DNA of 64,000 nucleotides from Pelecanus crispus. Lineage: Eukaryota; Chordata; Aves; Pelecaniformes; Pelecanidae. A program made the translations under genes and the position numbers. This document shows positions 1 to 13,300 of this stretch, piece by piece (within the stretch, counting starts at the first letter, position 1; the number at the start of each line of letters is the position of its first letter). The notes below the pieces were generated by a model that made no database searches, was not told the DNA's origin, and saw nothing but the letters and a program-made list of their open reading frames with translations. The stretch lies in the NCBI RefSeq assembly GCF_030463565.1, contig NC_134656.1, positions 3,334,501 to 3,398,500 on the forward strand, written 5' to 3'.

Positions 1-3000
1 GCTGAATCCCCAGGGTTTGTGGCATGTTCAGGCTGAGCTTGGGCAACTTTTTTGGAGGCCACGTTTTTGGAGATGAGGTTCTCAGTTCATCCTCAGTTCT
101 GCCCTGGGCTTGGCAGAGGGAAGCTTAGTTTAGTTACTCAAATTGAGATCTCATCTGTGCGACCAGAAAATGAGAATCCCCATCCTCAGTGCAGGCCCTT
201 ACTGGTTCTGCTAACAGCGTCTTGGGTCATCTCCTGCGCCCGAGTACGTCGGCTTCGTGGTACCACCTCCCAGGGAGGGGGTGAGGTGCCCAGGGCCAGC
301 GGGGAGGCCAGTGGCAGGGCAGGGCATCATCTCCTGATGGGCTGGATCACGTCGGTGTGAACTAAGTAATGAAGCAGGTGTGAATTTGGAAGCAAAGGGT
401 GGTAGCAACGCGGATGTCAGCAGCACGGATGTCAGCGGCACGTACACTCGTTCACAAGAAGAGCCTGTTGCTCGTTTGTGCGGTTTCTGGCTTATCTCAA
501 CTGATTCACCTTCAGGGCTGGAACAGAGAGTCCCTCAGCAGGCACTCTATAAATATTTAGATGGACTTTTCAAACCCAATGCCATTAGAAATTTGGCTAC
601 TCGTAGGCTGTTGTATAATCCAGTACAATGCGCAATTATACAATTGTCAGATAGCCAAGAGTTTAACATTTTGTAACATGCCAAAATCAAAAGTGTGCTC
701 TTATTACCATCCCAAATGTACAAAGTGTTTAGTAAATACTGGAAGATACATTTCTTGCCCCAGAGAACATGCAGTCTGAAAAATTAATATCGATTCTAGA
801 CAAATCAATGTTTGCTTACTAAAATCATGTACTGAATACTTTATAGCACCCACAGAGCTGCAGGGATATTGCAAGCTACGTCTCCCTGAGATGCCGTGAA
901 ACACAGTGCAGGTCCGTACGCAAGGCCTCGCCTTACCGTGCAGCTTTAAAATCGTGGCAATAACGTTACTTAACAACATCTCCCACCAGTAGTAGTGAAG
1001 GTAAAAAAAAACAGATTTTTTTCTGCAGATCCCCAATGGGTTTCTTTTAAGCAAGGGCTATGTACATTAATACAAATCATATTTTATGTTACTCACAGGA
1101 CATAGAGATAATCAGAAAGCTATCTTCATAAACAGAGGGTTATTCATAATCCCTCACATGGCATTTCAATTATCAGTCTGATGACGATGTGACATTATGG
1201 ATGAGGTTGTGATTAAATTTTCTTGTGTAATGACCCTAAGTAAATCTTTGCAATTTTCATTTTGCAGAGATTTAATATAGATTGGTGGCCTGTTGTTTGG
1301 CCCCTGTTTAATCCAAAATCGCTCATTAAATTGGGACCAGTAAACATCTGATGATTGCATTTCATGGGCTGAGCTATGAATTTAACATATTAAATCTACA
1401 TTCCAGATGGATATAAGCATCTGTTCTCATTATGGTTATTGGTGTTAATCTGAAACCCTGACCTGTTTCTCCTAACATTACTCATATTAAATTCCGTCCC
1501 AAATTCTAACAATATTGGCATGAGGGCAGAGGGTGGCTAAAATACCTTCACGTGCACATAATCCGGAGAAAGATTAACAGCAGAAATTAGGGGACAAATA
1601 ACATGAACTTCTTTCTTGTTCTCAGAAGGTGACTTCATTGCTGCAGCACGTAAACCAACTGCTTTTGTTTTCTACCATTGGAAAAAAAACCCTGAAAAAC
1701 CCCGGTAGCCAATTCGGTTTGACCATGTACTTGCTAATCACCAGGCTTGAGCCATATCCTTTACAGAGCGGCACATCCCTAATTTGTAAATCTGATTTGT
1801 CACTAAATCTCTGCAGAGTTTGACCCAGCATCTTTGCAGGCACTTGTCTGGCAGTAGCCAGGCTCCTTTGCTTCAGAGCCAGTCAGCTGAAAGTCAAATT
1901 AATCGGTCACTTCCGAAGACCATTAGGAAGAAGATATTTGTTACAGGACTGCTGAGAGCTTCTCCGCACTGAATGATTCATGTTTATTGCAGCCGGGGCA
2001 TTTATTTATTAGATTGCTCAGTGTAATGGGAAATTTAAAATGACACACATTGTATTACAGGGAGGCTTAGCAAAATATTATCTCCCTGTTATTGTAAATC
2101 AAACAATTCTCAATGTCAGCTCAGATCACCTTTGCTCAGCAAAAGTTTTTCCAGAGGGTTTGTTTAGTTCCTTAGGGTTTTTTCGCTTTGCTTTAAGCAA
2201 ACGTGCCCGCTTCCCAACCTGCTGTGTGAGACAGGCTGCAGGGCTCAGTGCCGCAGACTGCGTTGGGGTGCTGACAGTGATCCTGGACTTACTTGGGTCT
2301 TCACGCCGAGGTCCTGCGCATAAAGGATCAGGCCATTCAGCCCCATGGTAAAAAAAGATGAGCCAAAAGGATGGATACAGTTTTTGCCTTGAAAAGGAGG
2401 AAACCATTCGACAATTTAAAGGCGCAGAAGTAGATTTGCCATACCCACCTTGCACCAAAAGGCATGAATCCCCTCCCGATGCCTCATTAGCCGATGCCCC
2501 AGGGTTCTGCTGGCTTGTTGCGGCGGGCGGGAAGGATCCAGCCGCTGGGGTGGTGGGAGAGGGAGAAACAGCCAGGAAAATTGTAAATACCAGAAAAACC
2601 TGGCTAAATACTGCTAAAGCTGGGCTGGAGCCAAAAAATCTGAACTAAGCCCATCGCTGGAGTTTGCCCTCCCGCAGCACATTCCCCCGGTCAAGGCTCT
2701 CTGCATGCAGACTGTGAGGGACTAATAGCAGGAGTAAGGGTTAGGGGAGAAGCTTTGCCGGTTTTTAAGCACCAAATATTCACCTGTGACATATAAACAC
2801 TGTCCCTGCAGGACGGTGTTGGAAAATGTATAAAAGCTCTGGTTATCAGTTAAGCGGTGAGCTGCAGCGTTTCCCAATGGCTGCTCCCTGCACGGGGCAG
2901 CCTCTCATCTGTAAAATTTCCCTGTGATTTTAATAGGTTGAAAAGTGCAGAAACACAAATATATTCTTTCTAATATGAACTGAATTTTGTACCTAAGACA

Positions 3001-6000
3001 AGGGAAAAAGAGATTTAAATATGTACTAGGTATTAGAGAGCGCATCACCTACACGCAGAAAACGCTGGTGCCGCCTCCCGTACCTATTTCGTAATGGGAA
3101 AAAACAAATCTGATCTCTCAAAGACCATCTCAAAGACCACAAAAAGAAAGGGGGAAAAAAGGCCTGCGACATTCAGCAGGTGCAAATGCCCACTAAGGTG
3201 TGTATTTACCATCACTTGCGGTTGTAACAGAAGGACAAAAAAAAAAAACCTCAGCCCTGTCATTAGCAATTAAGCCTGCATCATTCATGGGAGAGCCGTT
3301 GTGTATATGCAATGAGGCTAATTATCTCCAAAGTGCTGTCTGGTTTAAAGGAGTTTGGTGCATGTGAACATGCAGAGGGGCTCACACAGCTAGCCTGGCC
3401 GCGCTTCAGTCGGAGCAGTTGGACTTCGGCTCCTCGCCCTGAGGTGGGGCTCGGAGGCGGCGGAAAGGGTTGTTACCGCTCGTCAGCATCCGCAGCTCCT
3501 GACAGCCGCAGCGACGGAGCACAGCGTTGGGATGATGGCAGCGGGCGCACAGGTGCAGCTTGAGGAGGGGCTGCCTGAAATGACCGACCTGAATCCGTTT
3601 TTGCTCCAGGATATTTATTTTTCATATCCCGGTCTGGTTGCATCAGGTTTTTGCCTGGTTGCTCCCAGGACGGGTACGGCAGCGGCAGTTTGGGTGCGTG
3701 GACATCACCAAGAGGGTCAGCAGCTCACCAGCGTGGGGGAGTGGGAAGCAGCCGGGGAGAGGGGACCTGGAGGAGCTTCTCTGGCAGAGGGGATCACAGC
3801 AAACGTGCGTGCACAGGCTGCCTGGGCTTGGTCACGAGACGAGGTGATGCTTGTTTGGGCCATTATATCTAACGGTGCTTCCCACTGGCTGCAGACCACG
3901 GCCACAGCACTGTGTGCACGCAGGAGCAGACACATTCCTGGTAGATGTCTCTCATCACCCACAGACTTCCACAGCACAACCGCGGAGCAAGCGGAGCTAG
4001 AGCAAATCAGAATTAAAAATACCCTCCCCAAGAACAGATTCACACCATTTTAAGTAGAGGAAGAAACCATCCATGCCAGGGGAGGGCAGTCCCCCAAATT
4101 CCTCCCAGCCTCCAAAATGAAGGTTTTTAAGAGAGGATAATACTGAACGGTGGCTCCGGGGAACTATCCCGTAGCTTCCAGCACAATGGACCAAAGATTT
4201 TAATTGCTTGTTAACTGCTATTGTCACACACAAGTTAGCAAAGCTGAAACCATCTGACATAAATCACATGTATCAGCCCAATAAATCTTCTCCTGAAATG
4301 ACAGCTTTGCAGACAGCACTAAATGAGAGCGGCCGTTGCACAGACCTGTACTTACAACTGCCGCCTGCAAACCGGTGACAGATCTGTTGAGACCAAAACA
4401 CTTGGCATTCTGCTAATGTCTGTCATTACCGTGATTGATACAGCCCCTCTATCACATTCTGCAGTTGTCTGCATTTGCAAAGCTTTATTAAATTACCACG
4501 TCTCCCACCTGTTATCCGGCATCGGTGCAAGTAAATGACCAAGAGCGTCAGGGACAACTTGAGGTTCTTCAGCTCCAAAGGTCTCGGGAGGTGGAAGGGG
4601 TGAAAGCTGAGGGTTTGCTGACTTTTCTCTAGCTAAAAAACCGAGTACAGAATTATCTGTATGCTTACGGAAGGGAGCTGACACTGTCCCCACGTTTGGT
4701 ACTGGTGGGGTTGCTCACGAGAAAAGAAACAGGTTACACCAACAGCTCCCTCTCTACCGCTCAAGGCTTGGCAGGACCAAGGGACTTTCTGCTGCCTTCA
4801 ATATATTGTAACTATAAAGGTTGAAGGATTCATTTTGCAAGCCCCGGTGCTCTCAGGGCCGGGGTTATCTTAATGACTCTCCTGCAAGTGTTCCCCTTGA
4901 CCTACCTTTCGCGCAAGCCCCAGTAACAGGTGCCATTACAATATATTCCGCCCCACTGAAAGTCCTGTCTTCGTGGAGACTTTAGGAGGAAGAATATACA
5001 GATATATTGTTTCTATAAATCCCCTGATATTATCTTTTATCGGTAGTAATAAATGTCCATATTAATTAACTTAATGGTTTTAACTGCAGTAATGACTTTG
5101 TGTTAAACTCGTGCGCTTTCATGTCCCATATAAAAGCTGCAATAATAAAATTCGTCTGCAGTATTTTTTTCAACTTCCATTGTGCTGAAACAAAGCAAAC
5201 CCTTTGCTGGAATATTCCAGCCACCAAGGCCAGCAGATGAATCAAGCTTGGTGTAAATCACTGCCATTTTAAAATAAAAGTATATTCAAATTTGGGAAGT
5301 TTTGAGCAAGTGACAGACAGAATAGAAACAAAACGGGGCGACCACTTTTCTTTTTTTTCTGTATTTTGCTAATAAACGAGTGAATCAGGTACTCAGTCTT
5401 CTTTCATCTGTTGCTGTGAATATTCTGGGTCTTCCCATAAATATTTGAGAAAAATCATGGGCTTTTGCAATCATTTTGGAACATGTGTCAATGCCAGAGG
5501 AGGTGTTGGCTACCAGTAAGGGAGCAGGAAATATGTGTGTGATTAGAGTAGCGAGTGAATATCAAAGAAATCTCTTCAAAATTTAATTTGCATTCTCCAG
5601 GCTGAAATTTCTTTACATTAAATGTGAACTTCTGCAACTGGAAAGGTGGAAAATGGTGATTCTCAGTAGCCAGGGCAGTAGTGGAGGAACAAGAAGCTTA
5701 TCTCCATAAATTGACATCTGTGAATAGTTTTTACTGGTTCTACCAGAGCTATGTCTGAGCCAATTTTAGTCATTGGTTTTGCTGTGGATTTAAAACAGCA
5801 TGACTGTCTTCACCATCTGTGTGAACTGGCTCCATTTTATAACTGACTGTTACAAATGTTTTTCCCAGCTTTAAAACACTCAGGCAGATGTGTTTGTTCA
5901 GGGCTCCTAAACCCTCCTGAGAAAGCCGGAGATCCCTCCTGGCATCCCAATGCCAACTACATGATTCCTTTCAGGCAATCCTTACGTGCTTCTGAAATTG

Positions 6001-7380
6001 GGGATAAAGTCTCTAAATTAGAGTTTCTTGTCACATGGAAAGTGCTGCTTTCCTGAGATAGTTTATCTCTTGCAGTTGATTTGGGAGATAAAAAAGGGGG
6101 TGCACCAGAGGGAGAGGTCAACAAATGGAACCCACCATCCATTCGCAAGGATTTCCTTCACGTCTGAATTGCACTGGAGAATGACTAAGGCTGTGTATAA
6201 ACAGATTGAAATTTTGCACCATAACAGCAATGGATTTTTGCAAATGAAAACTTTTCCCCTAAGCTGCTTCACTTTTTCTAACAAAAGCACATTGCTGGCA
6301 CAAGCTGGTTAAAACAAAAGTGGAAGCCATGCTCAGAGCCAGGTCACAGTGGAAGCTTTCTAGTCTGGCAATAATCCCAAATTTTTAAATGTGCAAATTA
6401 ATCTCTAAAGTCTTTTCCAAGAAGAAATCGCTAGATTGAATTGGCCCTTGCAAGCAACAAAGTGAATTGAGAGGCAGCTGCCAGCCCTTTGCACGGCCAC
6501 CAAAAATCAGATCCCGTTCCTCCTGCTCTAACCACTGAGCCAACCTGCTCTCCGTGTCATGTCCTTCTTCCTGGATTTTAAGCCCAGAAAGTCTTAATTT
6601 TTGTGTGCAGCGAGAGTATTTGCCAATAAGCTTCTGGTGCAGCAAGCAACAGGGCTTTCCTGGTCTGTTAAGGTGGTTTTGAGCTTTTCTGAGAAGCTTC
6701 AAAACAAACACACTAGCTCCAGAGCATCTTCTCCCATCTCCTCTGAGACAAAGATCAGAAAACATTCAGGCTTTTGATAACTTCTTTAGGTCTTGATGCT
6801 TTTTAATCCCCAGGGCTGCAGCTGTGGTGGTAGCAGTTTGCAAGTCCAAGCTGTGGTCGCATGGTCGTGCTCTGCAGACCGGGGCAGCTGAGCTGAGTCA
6901 GTGGACATCGCCCCAAAGCCCGCTCTGCGTCGCACTGCCCCGTGGCTGGGCTGCGCTGGCGTGCCGGGGGGCTGGATGGCTCCCTCTGGGAGCGCTGGTT
7001 ATCCTGCAAGCTTTATGTAAATATTTTTAAGTGGCACATCTGTCTGAATTACAACCGTGCCCTCCTGGATTGCTAATTGTAGGTTTTAATTCAGCTCTGA
7101 CGACCAGTTTGTATGAATTAGGGAGCTGGCAGTAAGCAAGCTTTGAGGAGGTGGGATATGGATTTAGTGAGGGATGATTTTTTCTCTCTGAAATGCTTCT
7201 CCTCCCAACCTAGCGCCTCTTCCCGTAGCTTCCCGTAGCAGGGGAAAAAGCAGAGTAATTCAGCTCTGCTTGTTGAAGGCATAGAGCACTGTTTTGTCTT
7301 TCACCCAGTGCTGGTGTGCCCAGCTCACACCAGTAGTCTAATTGACTTTAATTGGCTATATAAAAAGAAAAGGATTTGGC
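1..7380. other. Intergenic, no gene recognised; conserved-looking AT-rich blocks
   Basis: No reading frame here shows homology or splice context that I recognise. Several low-complexity-free, AT-rich blocks with TAAT, TTTAT and CAATATATTG motifs look like vertebrate conserved non-coding elements: about 1950-2130, 4270-4545, 4890-5170 and 7010-7140. In other vertebrates this side of SLC17A9 leads to BHLHE23, a developmental bHLH gene that usually has distal enhancers, so a regulatory desert is plausible. Conservation itself cannot be seen from one sequence. Confidence 0.4.
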
Positions 7381-10300
7381 GTTTAATTTCTACGGCATAC
7401 CCATTTGGCAAGAGTCTGAGCCAGCATAACTTGGCACGGCTCTGCTGGCTTGCCGAGGTGAGGCTCTGGCTGACGTGAACACAGTGTGCGTGTTCCCCAG
7501 GCAGTCAGTGCTGGATTGAGGATGCACCAACCAACAGGTTGTTAAATCTTCGATAAAAGTCTTCCAGCCCTTCTTCAGCTGCGTGGGCTGCAGGACCGGT
7601 GTGCCCGAGCCAGCCCTGGCAATCAAATAAAGCACAGCCAAACGGGTTCAATGTGCAGCTGCATCCCCTCTGCAAAAGGGACTGGGGCTACCCACAACGA
7701 CTTTGCAATCACCAGTTGTTTTCCTGGCTCTTGCCTGGGCTGGAAGCATTAACACCCCCTCATGCACATTCTTGATGTAGCAAACTGTAAATTAAACAAG
7801 TTTTTGCACCAATTTCCAGCAGTCATCAAGGTAGACCTTCTGAAATTCATCTGCTTACCCCGAGGAGGGACGGCTATCTGCTTGGGAGCAGAAGTTTGCT
7901 CCACACAGGGGTTTGAAGGGGATGTGGAAATACCCCTCCCAGCAGCCCAAGTCTCAAATTTGTGGGAACCAGTTTTCACCAGGGAAGGTCTACATCACTT
8001 GATTTGTACATTTTCAGCCCCTGAGAGGCACCACACCCCTGGGACAGATGCAAGCTGTGAGTCTTCTTAGTCCTTATTCTTGAGGAAAATATCTAAGCCA
8101 TTATATTAAATGACAGCTGAGGTCTTATACCTGAGCGGGGAGATGGCCCTTTAATACAAATTAGCACCCAAAATACAAGCAAAACTAGAATACTAGATTT
8201 CTTTTTCAGAACTGAGCTGCCTGATTGTGTTTCTTACCACCGGCAACTGAGCGTGCAGAAAGCTTGCGAGCTGCAATTGCTCATTGAGTTCCCAGTTACA
8301 TATTAGGTAGGTTAAACTTCAAGCAGAGATTAATCAAGCAGGTGAGCATTCACTTTCTCCAAACCCTGGCCTTAGGACTGGAATGGATATTCTTATCCAT
8401 GTCATCCCCTGTCTTCTGCCTGAAATTAATATGGTCATGAGCCATTTTTCCTCTGTCACATTCTCCTGTTCTCCCAAGCAATCATGCATTTAACACCACA
8501 ACCACTGACACCACTGATGCAGCTCTTTAACCATCAAAACACACCGGATTTGTCCCAAAGCCTATCAGGTGTCCCTTGCTTGGATAGAAGCTGCACTACA
8601 ACTGTAGACAGGGAAGTCAGAGTTTTCTTCAGCAGCATATGCTTGCAAATAAAGTATTGCTGCCTTCAAGCAGCAGGAACATGTATTGCCTGCTGGGGGA
8701 AAAAAATCAATGTCTTTCCAATAAATATGTGTATTATGCAAATGAAGCAGAGATTTTTTATTATTATTGTCTGCCTCTTGCTTTCTTGAAACTCTCCTTT
8801 TCTCAGATGTTTAACAACTTAAGCATGAGACTTACAGAAATACCCCCAAACGTGCTAGTAGAGATTCCTCTTTCTCAGTCAAGATGGATATGCAGTCACC
8901 TACCCATATACTGTGTAAGACCATCATGCTGCACCTACAAAAAAATCCATCTGCTACCTGGCATCTCCCACCATAAACACCGTCATATTTACTGCACCGT
9001 TAGAACCAGCTTTGCAAGAGAAACAGAGAAACCCATAATTAATAACCATCTATTTTATGGGTGGCTCTTTAGAAAGGTCAGTGGTCAGGCAGGAAGAATT
9101 CAGGACTGGATTCAGATTAAAGGAAGGAAAGAATATGAGGAGGACCGGCTGGAAATCTACTGAGATAATCAACCTGTTCAGATGCACACGTCCTTAAACT
9201 GTAATTGTCTAATTAACTAAAATAGTTGCTGCAAGCGTATTTGGTGCTGTGACTTTGTCTCGTCTCAATTAGACACTTCAGATCTTCTAGACAGTTGGAG
9301 AATAAGAGGAATGTGGCACCTCCTTGAAAAATGTCAACCCGGAAAAGCAAAACTAAATAAAAATGTGGAATTTGGAGATGTGGTTATTCACTTTGTCCTG
9401 AGACGAGACTGCCAGCTCCTCAAGGCACCAAGCAATGCCTGCTTGCTTCCTTTTTCCTTCTGTAAAATGCCTCCCATGCCATTGGGCCTTCTACTGTAGT
9501 GAGAACATCTGGATCCCCATCCTTGCTGCCACTGTATGCTTTCCCGCATCCCAGACTGAGCCTTAAAACAGAACATTGTCTTAAATCCAAGGAGCCAAAC
9601 CCACCGCTGATGCAATGGATCTGAACCGGACTGCAGCCAGTTGAATTTTTGACCCTTTCTTCCCAACACGTACGCTAAGAACGATGAATTTTATCCACTT
9701 CAGTGACAGTTCAGATGTATCCAGGCTGGTCCAGGGCTCATTAAAGCTGGCAGGAGTCTTTCCATTGCTTCAACAGACACTGGAGCAGGCCGGCTGCCAT
9801 GTGCATTGCAAGCGGGTGCCACTGTTGCCGAAGCGCGATCACAGTACATCGCTACATCCAGCAACCAGACTTTTCAGAACAAAAGCTTTAGGGTTTGTTT
9901 TTTTTTTTTTTTTGCTCTGGCTGGCTGATACTTTTTATGGAATCACTCAAGGGCCAGGTTGTAGTTCTGTAATTGTACAGGGCTGTCATCCTCATAAATA
10001 TTAAACACCACTTCCAAGTGAAACTGCAGCTCCTTTTATTGCACAAAGTGATGGATATCCCAGCTGAAACCATTCTGCTTCCTTGCTGGTGCCTGCTGAA
10101 AAGTGACTGTGGTTCAAAATATTTATCGATGCTTTGTTGTATTGGGAGAATGCTCAGTGACAGATGGACACTCTCTTTAAAACCTCAACGTATGCAAATC
10201 TCCATACAAAAGAGCCCAGGATGTTTTTAATATCACACACTTGCCTCAGGACATGTTTTTAAATCCCCACTTACCAAGGACCCTGGCTTTTTATCAGTCA

Positions 10301-13300
10301 AACGCCTTAAGCACTATGTCAATGTGGACATCTGGCCGCGTGTGTAAAAAATTTTTTATTTGCTAAAATATTTAGTGATGTGACAGGGGTTTTAACTGGG
10401 GACATCAGGTCTAATGGCATATGTTTCAACCCAACTGTTCAGAGAGGAAAAACTAACAAGGTAGCTGTTCGGGGCAGTTTACCATTTGGTGTGTAGTAAG
10501 CCCAAAAAACAGGGAGAGGACCAACACCAGGCATTATTCCTGACTAGTGCAGGGGTGTAAAGAATTGGGGTTAAATACACTGAAATAGCTCATTGGGATT
10601 ATTCTGATTCCTCTCCATCACTTTGACACGCCAGAGAAAGTCTCGTAAGGATGCGTGTGGGGTTTAAGAGCTTCTCCCTCGTGTTCAGGCTATTGGGGTT
10701 TGGCCAAGGAGGTTGGCTTGAACTTGTGTTCAACTTGAACACGTGTTCCCACGTGGGAGCCTGAGCAGCAGTGGTAAGGGGTTTGGGACTGGTGGGGATG
10801 GATGGGAGAAGATTACCAAGGAGTAAATGACTGAAAAATAACAGACAGAAAAGCGTCATGAGTCTTTCAGGTTTCTTTCAAACCTCTTACACTTAACGCT
10901 GAGCTACTCAGCAGTGACAATTCCCACCCAACACCATCTGGAGAGCAAGTCTCAAAACTTCTCGCAGGTTTTGGTACTCCATCAGCACCCAGACCACGAA
11001 AAGGAGTTATGATCCCAGCAATACCAAGCACCGACCTTTCTTTCATCCAACTATTCCTGGCAAGTGCTCCTTGAAGGACATCGTCAAGTTGGGAATCGAG
11101 CAGAAGGTGTTGAACAAAACCCAGCACCCTGCAGTCAGCGATGCCAGCGCTGTTGACTGGAACTCTTCTGGAGCAATGAGTGCTAACGCAATGCCCCAGC
11201 CTGGTGCCAGAAGCCCTTTTGCTTCCAGAACAGCCATCTTTTAGCTTTGAAAATTAGATATGCAGAAGTGATTTCCAGCCTACTATGCATGGATGTGCCA
11301 TGGTACGTTTTATAAAAGCAAGAGCATCAGCTAATTGTTACTCACCTGCTAGCGCTATTCTACTCTCAATTAACACCCCTATTATTAGAAAGTTACCACA
11401 TGTGAATTGAAACATTAGGCATGTTTGCCTTCTGCATGGGCAACCAGGCAGCCTGAATTGCTTAGAGAAATCCAGGCTTCCTCACCTCAGTGCTAATGCT
11501 AAGTCCAAGGATAGTCATTTAACGCTGCTGTTAACCATTTCGTTGCTGTCACTTCAAAAGGAGTCGATGTGACGCTGCTGCTGCTGCAAAATGAGCTCGT
11601 GAAGGGAGAAAGTAATGTGGGTCACGTCACTGTTGTCATGTTCGATAGTGGGGATTGAAGAATCACTTCATTTGAGGGCAAAAGTTTCCTTTTCCTTCAT
11701 TCAAGGAGAAAAATCAACCAGAAGAACCAACCCCCTGTCTGACCCTTTGTCTTGTATATGTGCAATACCTGCATTTTATGTCCCTGCATTATTCATGTTT
11801 ACATTTGATTAACTAAGACCCCTTGGTGTTTAATGGTATTCAGTGCAGCTGCAGATATGTCAGTGTGCCACAGAGTTTCAGGTCAATATGTTAGAATAAA
11901 TGAGAGCACTTTCTCTTAAAAAAATGCTGGCTTTTGTACTGGCTGGCGAATGTTGTATCACTCCATTTCTCTTGCAAAACGAATAAGAAAATAAATTTGG
12001 CGGAAGAGCTGCGTATTACCATGCAATGTGATGATGTAAAGCTAATGAACAGTGAAATCAATGAATTTCAGCTCATTTACGCAGAAAAGGCCAAACTGTG
12101 TTGGAGCCAAGCTCCATCCATATTGGTATCCTGTCTCCAGCAGTGCCCAGAGCTCTGCTGAAGGTCCAGCAACCCCCAAAACACTGATGTGATAAAGTCG
12201 GGTGGTGCAAAGCTGGTGTGAAATCTGAACACACCACCACCAGAAAGAGGTTTGAATCCTGGAGCACAAGGTTCTTCTCTCGTCCAAAGTGCTGTTTATT
12301 GTGGTCACTGAGGGAAAAGAAGTGATTTAAATGGAATGTATTAAAACTGTTTTTACCTGGGAGGTGCATACATATTACAGTGAAGCCTAAAAGGTCTGAC
12401 AGGAGATACCTGGACCCTTCTCTGACACTCCTGGTGACTGTAGAAAAGGGAGGGTTTCCACAGGGATGAACCAGCAGAAGACAACTGCCTGGAGAGCCGG
12501 TCCCTGCTCCACACGGTCCCTGTGGTCCTCCGGGCACCATCTGGGTTTGGTGCCTACCACTGCAGACTTCCCAATTCTGCATCTGCTCTCCCCTTGGAGG
12601 GAAAGATTTTGGCTTTACCCCTTTTCTCTTCTGGAAAGAGACAAAATGTCAGGACTAGATCCAAGGCATATCGAAAGAATGAGACACCGTGGTAGGCGTC
12701 AAGTGCTATGCTAGATTTGCTGCTTATTTTCCAAACAAGACGGTGATACAGCTCTGTGAAGTTAAAGCTTTTTAGCAAACCCCTAAATTGCTTCCTTTTT
12801 TAAATAAAAATTTATTTTTCTTCAGCATACATTACTTTCTTTGTATCATGTGCTTGTCTTTGCTGCATTTCTCCTGAGAACAGTTGGTCACTCTATTTCT
12901 ATGAAGTATTAATACCCCACCAGTGATATTTATGTACCCAGATCTTTTTTTTTTTACCTTTAGATGTTCAACAGCATGAATATTCTTATTTTTTATTTAA
13001 AACTAATTTGGAGTTCTCGCTCTCTAAGGGGTTTCTAATCACCAAAAAGTGCCCGAGGCTAAAACTGATTGACAGGAAAACGTTGTGGCTTCTGAAAAGT
13101 AAATTGGCTATTGACAGAGCAGTATACAAAGGAAAATGCTAAATGCTTATTATTTATGAGCTATTAGGGAAAATGTTATTAGCATCTGTTTCCCACATGG
13201 GCAAAAACACCTGTCAGACATCAGGAAACTATAAAACGATGCACAGTTAATAGTTACTTTGTTTAAAAAGTCATTAAAATTGAATGTCAGCTAAAACTTA